Below, in pieces: positions 36,099-45,617 of a stretch of DNA of 64,000 nt (position 1 is its first letter; each line of letters opens with the position of its first letter). Location: assembly GCF_009389715.1 (NCBI RefSeq), contig NC_052392.1, positions 36,071,360 to 36,135,359 of the forward strand, read 5' to 3'. The notes under the pieces are model-generated. The model saw nothing but the letters and a program-made list of their open reading frames with translations. It made no database searches and had not been told where the DNA came from. Made by a program: the position numbers and the translations under genes. The DNA is from Phoenix dactylifera (lineage: Eukaryota; Streptophyta; Magnoliopsida; Arecales; Arecaceae).

Positions 36099-37727
36099 GC
36101 CTCATTTGATAGAGCTTTTGGATCTGGCCCTCCAAAAGCACTTTTAAATAAAATAAAGGTGTTTGGTAAAAATTTTAGAAAGCTATTTTAGCTTTTCTAG
36201 AAAACTAAAAATAGCTTTTTGAGAGAAGTTTCATTTTGAAGCTTCTTTAGAAAAAATACTTGTAGGCTCCATCGGAAAACTATTTTTTTACCAAAATATT
36301 CGTAATAAAATATAATAATTGCACAAAATATCCCTTTATAATCCTAAAAATCTGCAGGAGTTCTAACAAGAAATCCTAGTAGCCGAACAGATTTCTTCCC
36401 ATGAAAAAAGTATTTTTTTTCCTATTTTTGTATGCAGTCTTTTGAATCCTATTTTTTAAAAAAATTTATAATTTCTTTTCTATTCCTTCCGAAACAATCT
36501 GTCTTCCATCAAATCTTTTTCATTTTCTATGACAGAGGACCGCGACATCGCGGTCCACCTCTCAGCGTGGACATCACGGTCCTCCTTTGAGCGTGACCGC
36601 AACATCGTGGTCCAAGCTCAAGCAGGTGGATAGGGCGATAGACCGCAACATTGCGGTCCTCCTTTGAGCGTGGACCGTGACATCGCCGTCCACCTCTCAG
36701 CGTGGACCGCGACATCGCAGTCCACCCACTCCCTGTCCCGATTGATCTCGCGGTCCTCCATTATTGTATTATACTATAAATATAATATTATATTACATTA
36801 TATCATAATACATTGATATGTTATGTTACATAATTTAATATTATATTAAATTATTATGCTATAGTATACAATATTATATTGTTATATTATAATAATATTA
36901 TATTATATTATAGTAATATTATACTAAGTCGTATATTTATGTATTAATACGTATTATATTTTATTATTCTCTGTTATATAATACTATACAATTTTCTTTA
37001 TGATCATTTTGTCATACCAAAAGTACTTTCTCAGTAGTTTGTTTATTGAACACATGTTAAAATGCCACAGCACTTTAAAAATTTAGTTACCAAGCAGCAA
37101 ATTAAAAATTTAGGTACCAAACAACAAACAGCTTTTTATAAAAGCTCTACTTTAGAAAGCTCTATTGCCAACAAAGCTATAGTGGTATTTGGTAAAAAAA
37201 ATAAAAAGTATTTTCTAGTTTTCTAAAAAGCTACAAAATATTTATTTTTTCTCAAATGAGGTTTTCCTCAAAAACGGCTCATGTAAGAAAACCATTTCAA
37301 AATTAATAAAAATTTCTTGGTGACCAAAATATATAATCACATTATAACTATTAACTAAAACTAATAATAAATATACTATATTATATTAACTTAAATTATT
37401 TTAATTGTATTGTTACATTGTTATTTTATATTATATTATTATAATAATACAATAATACATTACTCTATTATATCATATAATATTATAATATTTAATACAA
37501 TATGATAATTACATTATAATATTATATTACATTATATTATACAATGTTATATAGTACTATATAATATTCTTTAAATCATTATTTTATCATATCAAAATAT
37601 TTTTTAATTGGGTTATCAAATAAATGCTGAAGTTTAGTTACCAAAATAATAAACAGTATCTTTTTGGTTAAAACCTTCACCACCAAAAGCTTTAGTTCCA
37701 AAAGTTCCACTAAATCTCAAACGAGGC
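36099..37727. mobile_element. nested inverted-repeat (MITE-like) elements of unknown family
   Basis: The left end GCCTCATTTGATA is matched inversely at the right end (TCAAACGAGGC at 37717-37727), and again inside (TCAAATGAGG near 37253). Subterminal words such as AGCTTTTGG, CCAAAAGC and TTTGGTAAAAA recur in both orientations. The interior is almost pure A/T except for a GC-rich palindromic minisatellite. No protein is encoded. I could not find a convincing target duplication, so the superfamily is left open. Confidence 0.5.
36537..36760. repeat. GC-rich minisatellite of palindromic units
   Basis: The first unit, GGACCGCGACATCGCGGTCC, has 9-base arms that are perfect inverses around CA. About five further diverged units follow (GACCGCAACATCGTGGTCC, GACCGCAACATTGCGGTCC and others), joined by linkers such as TCCTTTGAGCGTG and ACCTCTCAGCGTG. 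The block is sharply GC-rich between regions of almost pure A/T. Confidence 0.8.
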
Positions 37728-38862
37728 ACTCTTCTTCGTCGAATCGCTGTCATGTCCAGATCAAAAGAAAGTGATAGATGCTGTCAAGAGGTAGTACTAA
37801 TCCTTTTTCTCAAAAAAAAGGAAAAAGAAAGAAAAAGAAAGCCAAGCACCTAACGTCCTTGCCAGCTGCCAAAGACGACCCCTGTAATTCTCCCTCGCCA
37901 TGATCACCAAGAAGGAGGATCCTAATATCCATTTAACACCGCTCATGGTTTGCTTTGCTTGTTGATAAATTAAGAAAAAATAAAAGCAAAACAAAGAAAT
38001 GATTGGCTCCTCAAAAAGAAGCATAAAATGCCAGTTTCAAGTTCCCATCTTCCAATATCCTTTGCACTTGAAATGCGTTTTAAACCTACTGTATAAAATT
38101 TTTCACCTCTAGGAATATAATATACCAGTATATCACAAATGTAAGATTGAATTTGGCCATCAAAATATTAATGCTAAATGAAATTTTTAAGGATCACTAT
38201 CAGTTATAAATTTTATATTACACATAGGCGAGCATTTCACTGAAAACTTTCTTGTGCATCAAGGTAAATCCCAAGAGCCTGTGTGTCTAAACAAACCAGC
38301 AGAAGACCCTGATTACAAAAGACACCACAAGATTCCATTGAACAGCAAGTCTTCCCAAAAGCAACATTTAGTAGGCTCATTTTTATAATAAGTAAAGTGA
38401 AATTTATGATGGTTATTTACCATAGCTTCTATCTTTAAAATGTGAATTGTTGAACCAGCCTTCTGACTAAGTAAAAAAAGACAGAATTAGCATTGTATGT
38501 TCTTGCACTTAGAGTGTGGACGGGCCAGATTGGTTTACAGGCAAATTTGAAACCAAACTAATTTAAAATAATTTTTTGAAACCGAAATCAAATTGACCAT
38601 CTACAAAAAAAACCATTTGATATATATATATATATATATCGGATCTAATTGGTTTGAATCGGTTGTTCGAAAACTCAAACCGAATTTTTTCAGTTCAAAA
38701 TTTTCTCGAACAAACACCAAACTAAGTTTGAAAAAAAAAAATAGAAAACCAAACTGAAAGGACCAATTCGGGTTAGGTTACCAGTTTGGCCTCTCTTTTT
38801 TTTTTTTGTCACACCCCTACTTATCTGGGCTCTATGTTTGTCATTTAATATCAATCTCAAAA
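37728..38862. other. intergenic DNA, no gene seen
   Basis: AT-rich sequence with a TA run near 38621-38639. It has no recognisable coding content. Confidence 0.5.
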
Positions 38863-38875
38863 CTACTCTGGTCTT
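38863..38875. repeat. target-site duplication at the 3' end of the LINE
   Basis: CTACTCTGGTCTT is present here, next to the poly(A) tail of the element (seen as poly(T)). It occurs again at 45357-45369 beside the 5' end. Confidence 0.85.
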
Positions 38876-38948
38876 TTTTTTTTTTTTTTTTTTTTTTTTA
38901 CTAAAGCGGGCGATTCATACATAGCGGGTACGAATACACCCTATAGAG

Positions 38949-41900
38949 TCAGAATACAAAATGTCCCGAAAAGCTCTGGGCATATCTCTCTCCCCAACCC
39001 ATAGGGTACCCACCCGAGTGGCATGCTACATACGATGCGACCCAGTCGGCCGCCCCATTAGCCTCCCGATACACATGCCTAGCCTGTAATATCACTCCCT
39101 CCCTCGCCAACATCCAGATGTCACGAAGTAAGGGATGGTCACCCCCATGACTACTCGGGCCCCTACGGATCCAGCTGACCACCGTAGCAGAGTCACCCTC
39201 GAGCAGGATCGAGCTCGCGTGGAGCACCCGCCGCGCGTAGGATAGACCCATCCAGGCCGCGCACAGCTCTGCCCCTGGAACTGAAGTATCAAAAATCTGA
39301 CAGCCCCCTGCTGCCATCACATCAGCGCCCGGCCCCCTGACAGTAAATCCGGCCCCTCCCCTCCTACCGCCATCCAAAACAGAGCCATCAAAATTGACCT
39401 TGAGGAAACTCGGGGGTGGGGGCTCCCAGGTAAAAAATACCCTATGAGGAGCTGCCGAAGCAAAGTGGGAGCCCCAGGTGTCCCGAGCTATCAAAGGTCT
39501 GTAAGCAGACTCTACATGGATCATCTCATCAGCTTGGGCACAGGCCCGCTCCATCACAAAACGCTGGGAGAGCCGCCGCTCCCCAAACACCCGGGCGTTC
39601 CTGGCCAGCCATATCTGATATGCTGTACAAGACGCCCTAATGGCTGATCTCCTCATCTGGGGAATACCAGCCCAATGCCGAACTGCATCCAGGAAAGTAA
39701 CCCTCCCACTCCAGACGTCCCCCTGGATCTCAGTCAAACTCCAGACACCTCTCGCCCTCTCGCAGTGGAAGAGTACGTGATCCACTGGCTCAGCCATCCC
39801 GCACTCCGGACATAAAGGGGACAGGGTCATACCTCGTCTACTCAAAACTGAGCATGTCGGCAACCGCTCCCAAGCCACCTTCCAGAGGAAGAGGGCCACT
39901 CTCTGGTGTAGTCCGAACCTCCACACCCAACCACAGTTTAGGCCCGACTGTAACCCAAGCTGAAGAACCCGGGAGACCTCGCAGATCCTCGCACTGGCTC
40001 GACAAGTAGTGCTCCAAACTCTGACATCTGGACCTGCAGAACCCGGAAGGGGGATCGCCCGTACCCGCTCCGCAAGATGCTCCCCAAATAGCTGTCCCAG
40101 CCTGTCACCATCCCACTCTGCCTCCCCTGGCCTGAGCAAGTCCGAGACCCGTAGTCCTGCCCCTGCCTCCACACTGATCGCTGTCGGCCATAGTCTCAGT
40201 GGAAGTGCATCCACCCAAGGGTCCTCCAATACATCGATGCTCCGTCCGTCACCGATCAGCCACCTCGAGTGCGCTAGAGCCATAGGCACATACCTCCCGA
40301 TCTCTCGCCACATAAAAGATCTCCTCCGAGGAGCTATCACCAGCCCCTCGGGTCCCGCTCGGCCATACCTGGCAGTCATGACCTGGCTCCAGTGACCATG
40401 CGGCTCTAAAATAAACTGCACCGCCCTCCGTGCCAAAAGAGCCTCGCGCCGCACTGACAGTGACTGCACCCCCAGCCCACCCTCCCTCAATGGCTGGCAC
40501 ACTCTCTCCCAGGCTATCAGGTGTATCCCATGCCCCCCCCCCCCATAGGAGCCCCAAAGAAAGCTCCGCATAAGCCGCTCAATCCTCTCCAACACGGACT
40601 TCGGCACCGCTGTGTGAGCCATCAGATAAATAGGCATGGAGCACAGAACTGACCTGATCAATATCAATCTCCCCATCATAGACAGTGACGATGCTCTCCA
40701 CCCCTCTAGTCTGCTCCGCACCCTCTCCAATAGGGGAGTGCACTCTGCCACCCGTAGTCTCCTCCCAGTGATGGGTACCCCTAGATAAATCAGAGTCCCC
40801 AACTGCTCCTGCATCCCTAACATCATCCTGATCTCCCGTCGCATCCTCCCCTCAGAACGGGGACTGAAAAGGATAGCGGACTTTTGTAGATTGACCTTCT
40901 GCCCGGACATAGCACAATACTCTGTCAGCACATCCTGAAGGGCTCTGGCATCCCTCGCCCCCGCTCTAGCAACTAAGAGACAGTCATCTGCAAATAACAA
41001 ATGAGAAATAGGTCGGGCACCCGGGGCTGGATAATAAGGCACCAGCTCCCGGTTCCGACAAGCTGTATGCAATAAGCGGGAAAGCACGTCAGAACAGATG
41101 ATAAATAAGAACGGGGACAGAGGACATCCCTGGCGAAGTCCCATAGTAGCTCTGAAGAAGGGCGATGGCGTGCCATTGATCAAAATGGAGAAACTCGGCC
41201 CCTGTACACACCCTAGGATCCAGTCAATCCAAGTCTGGTGGAACCCAAAGCTCTGTAATGCCTGACGTAGAAAGTCCCACCGGATCCGATCATAGGCTCG
41301 CTCCATGTCTATTTTAACTGCCATCAAACTTCGGCTCCTGGAGGCCCGCTGCAGATCACCCATCATCTCCTGAGCAAGCAAAATGTTGTCCGAGATACTC
41401 CTCCCTCCCACAAAGGCACCCTGCTCTTGACTGATGATCCTAGGCATCAGGTGCTTCATTCTCCCCACCATGATTCTCGCCACCACCTTGTAAAGGGTAG
41501 TGCACAAACTAATAGGTCTGTAGTGACTCGGCTCCGAGGCGTCCAGGCGCTTCGGTATCAATGTAATGAAAGTTGACTTCCAATCATCCGTCATCCTCGC
41601 TCGGCTGAAAAACAACTGTACTGCCTCCACCACTGTCCTCCCAACAACACACCAATATCTGCGATAGAAGAAGGGTGGAAATCCATCAGGCCCGGGGGCC
41701 TTATCCTCTGCAAGACTCCAAACCGCCTCCTGAACCTCCAAATCTGACACTGGCCGCACCAAAGCTGTATTCTCCACCTCTCCTACTGTGGTCTCCGGCC
41801 GGGGGAGCAAGCCCATCTCATATACATCACCAACATCCGTCCACCTGGATCTGAAGAACTCAAACAGGGCATGTCTAACTGCCGACTCCTCCTCCACTCG

Positions 41901-43064
41901 GTGGCCCTCCCCGACCCTCAAGGATCGGATCATATTCCTCTGCCTTCTAATAACTGTCGATCTGTGGAAAAAGGTAGTATTCCGGTCGCCATCCTTGACC
42001 CACTGAATCCTGGACTTTTGTCTCCAAAAAATCTCCTGCTGGCGCAACAATGAATGATGGGAGGCTAGTGATCGCCGCAGTACTACCATATCGGCCTCCG
42101 TGAGCTCCTCTCCTCTATCCTCCCGCCCCTGGACGTCCAGTATCACTGCCTCCACCTCCTCTAACCTCCGGAAAACATTGCCGACGACCTCTCGATTCCA
42201 TCGACGCAGACGCCGTTTGGTGAGCTCCAACTTCCGTGACACCCTCTGCATAGCATCTCCCCGAACTGACACACTCCACGCCTCCCTGACTACATCCCAA
42301 GACTGGGGATAGGACAACCACAGCTTCTCAAAACGAAAGGGGCTATGATGGGCAGATCCCGAAACTGTAGATATCAAAAGAGGGCAATGATCAGAAGCAA
42401 TCCGAGCTAGATGACTGACCTGGTAGGCCGGGAATCGCTGGATCCAATCTGCTGAAGCAAAGGCCCTATCAATCCGCTCCCACACTCTGGCTTGCCCAAG
42501 TTGATTGTTGCACCAAGTGAATCGGGGCCCCGAAAAACCAAGGTCCACCAGCCCATTTCTCCCCACGAACTCCCGAAACTCTCTCCTGTCCACCGAATCA
42601 GAATAGGCTCTGCCTCCTCTTTTCTCATCAGGACTTAAAATGCAGTTAAAATCACCTACCACCAAAGTCGGTACTCCCTGGGTCAGCAAACAAGTCAGCT
42701 CCCCCCAAAGTATCCTTCTTGCCCGGTAGGCGGTACTAGCATAAACCCCACATAACACCCACGGGGGTTCATTTGGTTCCGTGATGACCATCACCACCTG
42801 CTGGGAGCAATTGCAAAAAACATCCACAGTAGCCATACCCCGCTTCCACAACAACAGGATACCTCCTGATAAACCCCGAGACTCCACTGCAAAAGATTCC
42901 CAATCACCTCCCAACCGTCGCTGCACACGACGTAATCCATCTCCGGACACCCGTGTTTCACAAAGAAAGCAAATTTCAGGATTATGAAGCTGAACTAACC
43001 TCTTGAACGAGGAGGAAAAGGACGGTTTGGCCGCCCCCCTGCAATTCCAAGCTAGCACCTTCAT
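38949..43064 (-). CDS. LINE ORF2: endonuclease, reverse transcriptase and RNase H polyprotein
   Basis: 1371 residues. An APE-type endonuclease occupies 1 to about 235, with N7, E36, GDFN (137-140) and SDH (224-226). The reverse transcriptase (about 490-770) has KIDMERAYD (metal ligand D586) and FADD (691-694). A zinc-binding zf-RVT region (about 1045-1110) contains CPEC and a later HVLFHC. A C-terminal RNase H domain (about 1220-1350) has its four acidic residues at D1226, E1266, D1291 and D1340. All catalytic positions I can name are intact. The protein nicks target DNA and primes reverse transcription from it. The start codon overlaps the ORF1 stop codon as ATGA, which suggests that ORF2 is translated by re-initiation after ORF1; the mechanism is inferred. 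Confidence 0.95.
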   Translation of the reverse strand: MKVLAWNCRGAAKPSFSSSFKRLVQLHNPEICFLCETRVSGDGLRRVQRRLGGDWESFAVESRGLSGGILLLWKRGMATVDVFCNCSQQVVMVITEPNEPPWVLCGVYASTAYRARRILWGELTCLLTQGVPTLVVGDFNCILSPDEKRGGRAYSDSVDRREFREFVGRNGLVDLGFSGPRFTWCNNQLGQARVWERIDRAFASADWIQRFPAYQVSHLARIASDHCPLLISTVSGSAHHSPFRFEKLWLSYPQSWDVVREAWSVSVRGDAMQRVSRKLELTKRRLRRWNREVVGNVFRRLEEVEAVILDVQGREDRGEELTEADMVVLRRSLASHHSLLRQQEIFWRQKSRIQWVKDGDRNTTFFHRSTVIRRQRNMIRSLRVGEGHRVEEESAVRHALFEFFRSRWTDVGDVYEMGLLPRPETTVGEVENTALVRPVSDLEVQEAVWSLAEDKAPGPDGFPPFFYRRYWCVVGRTVVEAVQLFFSRARMTDDWKSTFITLIPKRLDASEPSHYRPISLCTTLYKVVARIMVGRMKHLMPRIISQEQGAFVGGRSISDNILLAQEMMGDLQRASRSRSLMAVKIDMERAYDRIRWDFLRQALQSFGFHQTWIDWILGCVQGPSFSILINGTPSPFFRATMGLRQGCPLSPFLFIICSDVLSRLLHTACRNRELVPYYPAPGARPISHLLFADDCLLVARAGARDARALQDVLTEYCAMSGQKVNLQKSAILFSPRSEGRMRREIRMMLGMQEQLGTLIYLGVPITGRRLRVAECTPLLERVRSRLEGWRASSLSMMGRLILIRSVLCSMPIYLMAHTAVPKSVLERIERLMRSFLWGSYGGGGHGIHLIAWERVCQPLREGGLGVQSLSVRREALLARRAVQFILEPHGHWSQVMTARYGRAGPEGLVIAPRRRSFMWREIGRYVPMALAHSRWLIGDGRSIDVLEDPWVDALPLRLWPTAISVEAGAGLRVSDLLRPGEAEWDGDRLGQLFGEHLAERVRAIPLPGSAGPDVRVWSTTCRASARICEVSRVLQLGLQSGLNCGWVWRFGLHQRVALFLWKVAWERLPTCSVLSRRGMTLSPLCPECGMAEPVDHVLFHCERARGVWSLTEIQGDVWSGRVTFLDAVRHWAGIPQMRRSAIRASCTAYQIWLARNARVFGERRLSQRFVMERACAQADEMIHVESAYRPLIARDTWGSHFASAAPHRVFFTWEPPPPSFLKVNFDGSVLDGGRRGGAGFTVRGPGADVMAAGGCQIFDTSVPGAELCAAWMGLSYARRVLHASSILLEGDSATVVSWIRRGPSSHGGDHPLLRDIWMLAREGVILQARHVYREANGAADWVASYVACHSGGYPMGWGERYAQSFSGHFVF

Positions 43065-45310
43065 TTAAAAATATCAGAAGAGGTTGTGCCCACTGTCCCC
43101 GGGCTATTTGCTCCTATTGCCAGATTGATTTCCCCTACTGGCGCAATGACACTTCCTTGAATTGAGGCTCTCAACAAATCGACCACCCTTCCATGTTCTA
43201 GAATAGGAGATCCCTGTTTAGAGCCCCCTGCCACACCCCTCCTCACCACTTCGCCGACTGTCAGGGGGGAGAGAGGCGCTGAAGAAGGCTTGCCCAGTTC
43301 CTCCACCGCACCACACCTCCCTGTTGGTTGAGCTACAGGGGCAGCCAGAGCCGGTGGCCTGCCCGTCAACGCCCCATCAGAGTGCCTCGGGTTGCCCATT
43401 GACTCCGCTTCATCCAGTCGCCTACCCACGGCTGGGTTTTGCCCTTCTTCTGTGAACCCAGGCACACGGGCCGTCATCGTCCCACAAGGCCGCATCTCCC
43501 GGCTCGCCGAAGCACCACCACCATCCGGGAAAGGGGTGGCAGGCGACACCAGGGCACCAACTCCAGCATCAGCCGCTGTCGTCGCCGTCGACGGATGCAT
43601 TCCGCTCGCCAGGGCACCACCGACCGCCGGTAGAGACTCCAAGCCACCGCCACCAGCTTCACCGGCTGGTCTCTGTCGAGAAGGGGGCCTCACCGGCGGT
43701 AGGGAGGCGCTCCGGAAGTGCCTCCTCCCTTCCTCCCGTCGGCGTCTCTCGAAGCCTTCGAAGGAGGAAGATGAAGATGCTCTGGCCAGGTTCTGGACCG
43801 GCCCACGCCCGACTTTCCCCGCCCCCAGCAGCAGGCTCGATTTGGCTGGGCTCCTGGCCCGCTTCATCGGGCTGTGGCCCAGGCCCCGAACCGGCGCAAG
43901 GGCCGCTTGGTGGGCCGGCCCTTCCAATCCTGGATTCTGGCCCTCAGCCACAGTTGACTCGGCGACCACACCGGGTTGGATGGGTTCACCACTCTCGGCC
44001 ACCGAGTTACCGGCCGCCCCCTTCCCCGGCGACCGCCGCCTGGCCAACTTAGTCGGCTTCTGCCATCCTTCCGTGTCCATCGGCGACTCAGGGGAAGTCG
44101 GCACCGCACGGGGAGAACTCGGCCCAGACTCGAAACCCGGGTGAGTTCGTGATGCCTCGCCCTCTGACTCGGTCGTCTTCTTCGCCGACTTAACCGACCT
44201 TGGCTGTCGGATTCTGGTAGTCGACAACCACGGCCCAAAAGGGGGCCGGCTCACCGTCGTAACCCCCTCCATCGACTCCGGTGGTGATGCGTGGTGAGCA
44301 CTGCGGTCGCCCGGAGCTCCTGGTTCCACCAGATCTGGTTGATAGGGGCAGACTTCCACTCCATGACCAAGGCGAGCGCATTGGTAGCAGAAGGCCGGTA
44401 AATTTTCGTAGCTGAACGTCTGCCAGTGCACATCAGTGCCTAACCGGATGAAAGTCCCCGGCCGAATCGGCTCCCTCGCATCCAGCTCCACCTTGACTCG
44501 TGCATACCCTAGCCTCCGGCCGAGATCAGTGAACTTATCCAAGGTCAGGGGGTGGCCGGCCTTTGCTGCTATGCTCATGATCATGCTTCGGGTCCAGTAC
44601 TCCATTGGCAGATTGGGAAGCCTGAGCCAGACCACAAGCCGCCTGAGTTGCTGTTCACCCGGAACAAAGTTCGGTCGCCACCGTTCCAAAACCAGTAACT
44701 GGCCGGCCACCAACCACGGTCCGGCCTCCATGACGGCTTCCCTTTCACTCTCCTTCCGGAAGCGGAAGGCAAAGGTTTCGTGCGACATTGGGAAAGCCTC
44801 GACGTCGTAATCAAGCCTCCCAACCCTCCGCAGCTCCCGGCGAATCCAATCCATAGGCACCCGGCGGCCCGCACTGCGCACGAGCACCGCAGTGTCCCTC
44901 CACGCCGATCTAGCCAGCTCCCCCTCCTCCGACGGGATCTCCACGACGTCTGTGAAGCGTTTCTTCAGTGTCTCCAGTTCCCCCTCTGAGATCCGATCTT
45001 GGGTCCACAACGACGACATCGGCGGTCTCGCCGTTCCTTTCGCCACCGCCGCCCACGTCCGGTCATTGCCAGCCACCTTCGGTTGTTGAGGCTGCGCCGG
45101 TAAGTCTCCCTGACTTGCAGCCTCCGTCTCCCCCACCCCCGGTGCAACCGATCCCAATGACGCCATCCGCGGAGCCCAGCTCCCGATCTGGTTGCACAGG
45201 GAATACCGAGCGACCCCACTCCACACCACCCTAAGCCCCCCAAGTGTTCGGAGAAATTCCCCACACGCAGCACGAAAAAAAATCGCACCTGAGTGCGCAT
45301 CCCAAGTCAC
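43061..45310 (-). CDS. LINE ORF1: DUF4283 and CCHC zinc-knuckle RNA-binding protein
   Basis: 749 residues from the first ATG. The second ATG (45166, residue 49, followed by ASLGSVAPG) may be the real start, because residues 1-48 lack domain character. Residues 110 to about 300 match the plant LINE DUF4283 region (TLKKRFTDVVEIPSEEGELA). A CX2CX4HX4C zinc knuckle follows (C308, C311, H316, C321). The rest is a long, disordered tail rich in Pro, Ala, Gly, Ser and Arg, typical of plant LINE ORF1. The protein is expected to coat LINE RNA. Long open frames on the opposite strand here are side effects of the high GC content. Confidence 0.9.
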   Translation of the reverse strand: MTWDAHSGAIFFRAACGEFLRTLGGLRVVWSGVARYSLCNQIGSWAPRMASLGSVAPGVGETEAASQGDLPAQPQQPKVAGNDRTWAAVAKGTARPPMSSLWTQDRISEGELETLKKRFTDVVEIPSEEGELARSAWRDTAVLVRSAGRRVPMDWIRRELRRVGRLDYDVEAFPMSHETFAFRFRKESEREAVMEAGPWLVAGQLLVLERWRPNFVPGEQQLRRLVVWLRLPNLPMEYWTRSMIMSIAAKAGHPLTLDKFTDLGRRLGYARVKVELDAREPIRPGTFIRLGTDVHWQTFSYENLPAFCYQCARLGHGVEVCPYQPDLVEPGAPGDRSAHHASPPESMEGVTTVSRPPFGPWLSTTRIRQPRSVKSAKKTTESEGEASRTHPGFESGPSSPRAVPTSPESPMDTEGWQKPTKLARRRSPGKGAAGNSVAESGEPIQPGVVAESTVAEGQNPGLEGPAHQAALAPVRGLGHSPMKRARSPAKSSLLLGAGKVGRGPVQNLARASSSSSFEGFERRRREEGRRHFRSASLPPVRPPSRQRPAGEAGGGGLESLPAVGGALASGMHPSTATTAADAGVGALVSPATPFPDGGGASASREMRPCGTMTARVPGFTEEGQNPAVGRRLDEAESMGNPRHSDGALTGRPPALAAPVAQPTGRCGAVEELGKPSSAPLSPLTVGEVVRRGVAGGSKQGSPILEHGRVVDLLRASIQGSVIAPVGEINLAIGANSPGTVGTTSSDIFK

Positions 45311-45356
45311 TCACTCTCTCTCCTCACTCTCTCTCTCTCCGTTACTTTTTCATTCC

Positions 45357-45369
45357 CTACTCTGGTCTT
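45357..45369. repeat. target-site duplication at the 5' end of the LINE
   Basis: CTACTCTGGTCTT, identical to 38863-38875. Its presence marks the full 5' boundary of the element, so it is not 5'-truncated as most LINE copies are. Confidence 0.85.
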
Positions 45370-45617
45370 GGTTGCTCAGAAAGACAACTTCAGTCCTGTG
45401 TTGCAATTTGGTATGCATTTGACATGATGAGAATATCACATACACATTAAAAAAGGGCCCGAGGAATATAAGCCAAAATTTATTATTTTTTTAATTTCTA
45501 GCACATCAAGGTCTTGTTCAAGAGCCAAAAGTAAGCATTTGATTTCTTATTGCGGGAGTTGTTGAACAAGGATGATCCGCCATTTGATTGAAGCCTCTGT
45601 ACAAAGTCTGGCAACAT

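Larger units (their letters stand above)
38876..45356 (-). mobile_element. full-length L1-type LINE retrotransposon, apparently intact
   Basis: Read on the minus strand, the 6.5-kb element has a short CT/GA-rich 5' leader, ORF1 (43061-45310), ORF2 (38949-43064), a 3' UTR of about 50 bases and a poly(A) tail. The tail is 26 consecutive T on the plus strand, at 38874-38899. A perfect 13-bp target duplication flanks it. Both reading frames are uninterrupted and GC-rich, unlike the surrounding AT-rich DNA. The element inserted about 250 bp beyond the stop codon of the calcineurin-B-like gene, in the same orientation as that gene. Intact frames, a pure tail and a perfect duplication together suggest a recent insertion. 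Confidence 0.95.

Noticed and set aside
36527..36715. Minus-strand open frame across the palindromic minisatellite
   Set aside because: It simply translates the tandem repeat units and has no independent support.
43392..44144. 250-codon open frame on the plus strand opposite LINE ORF1
   Set aside because: The region is very GC-rich and stop-poor in every frame; the frame lacks domains and is a shadow of ORF1.
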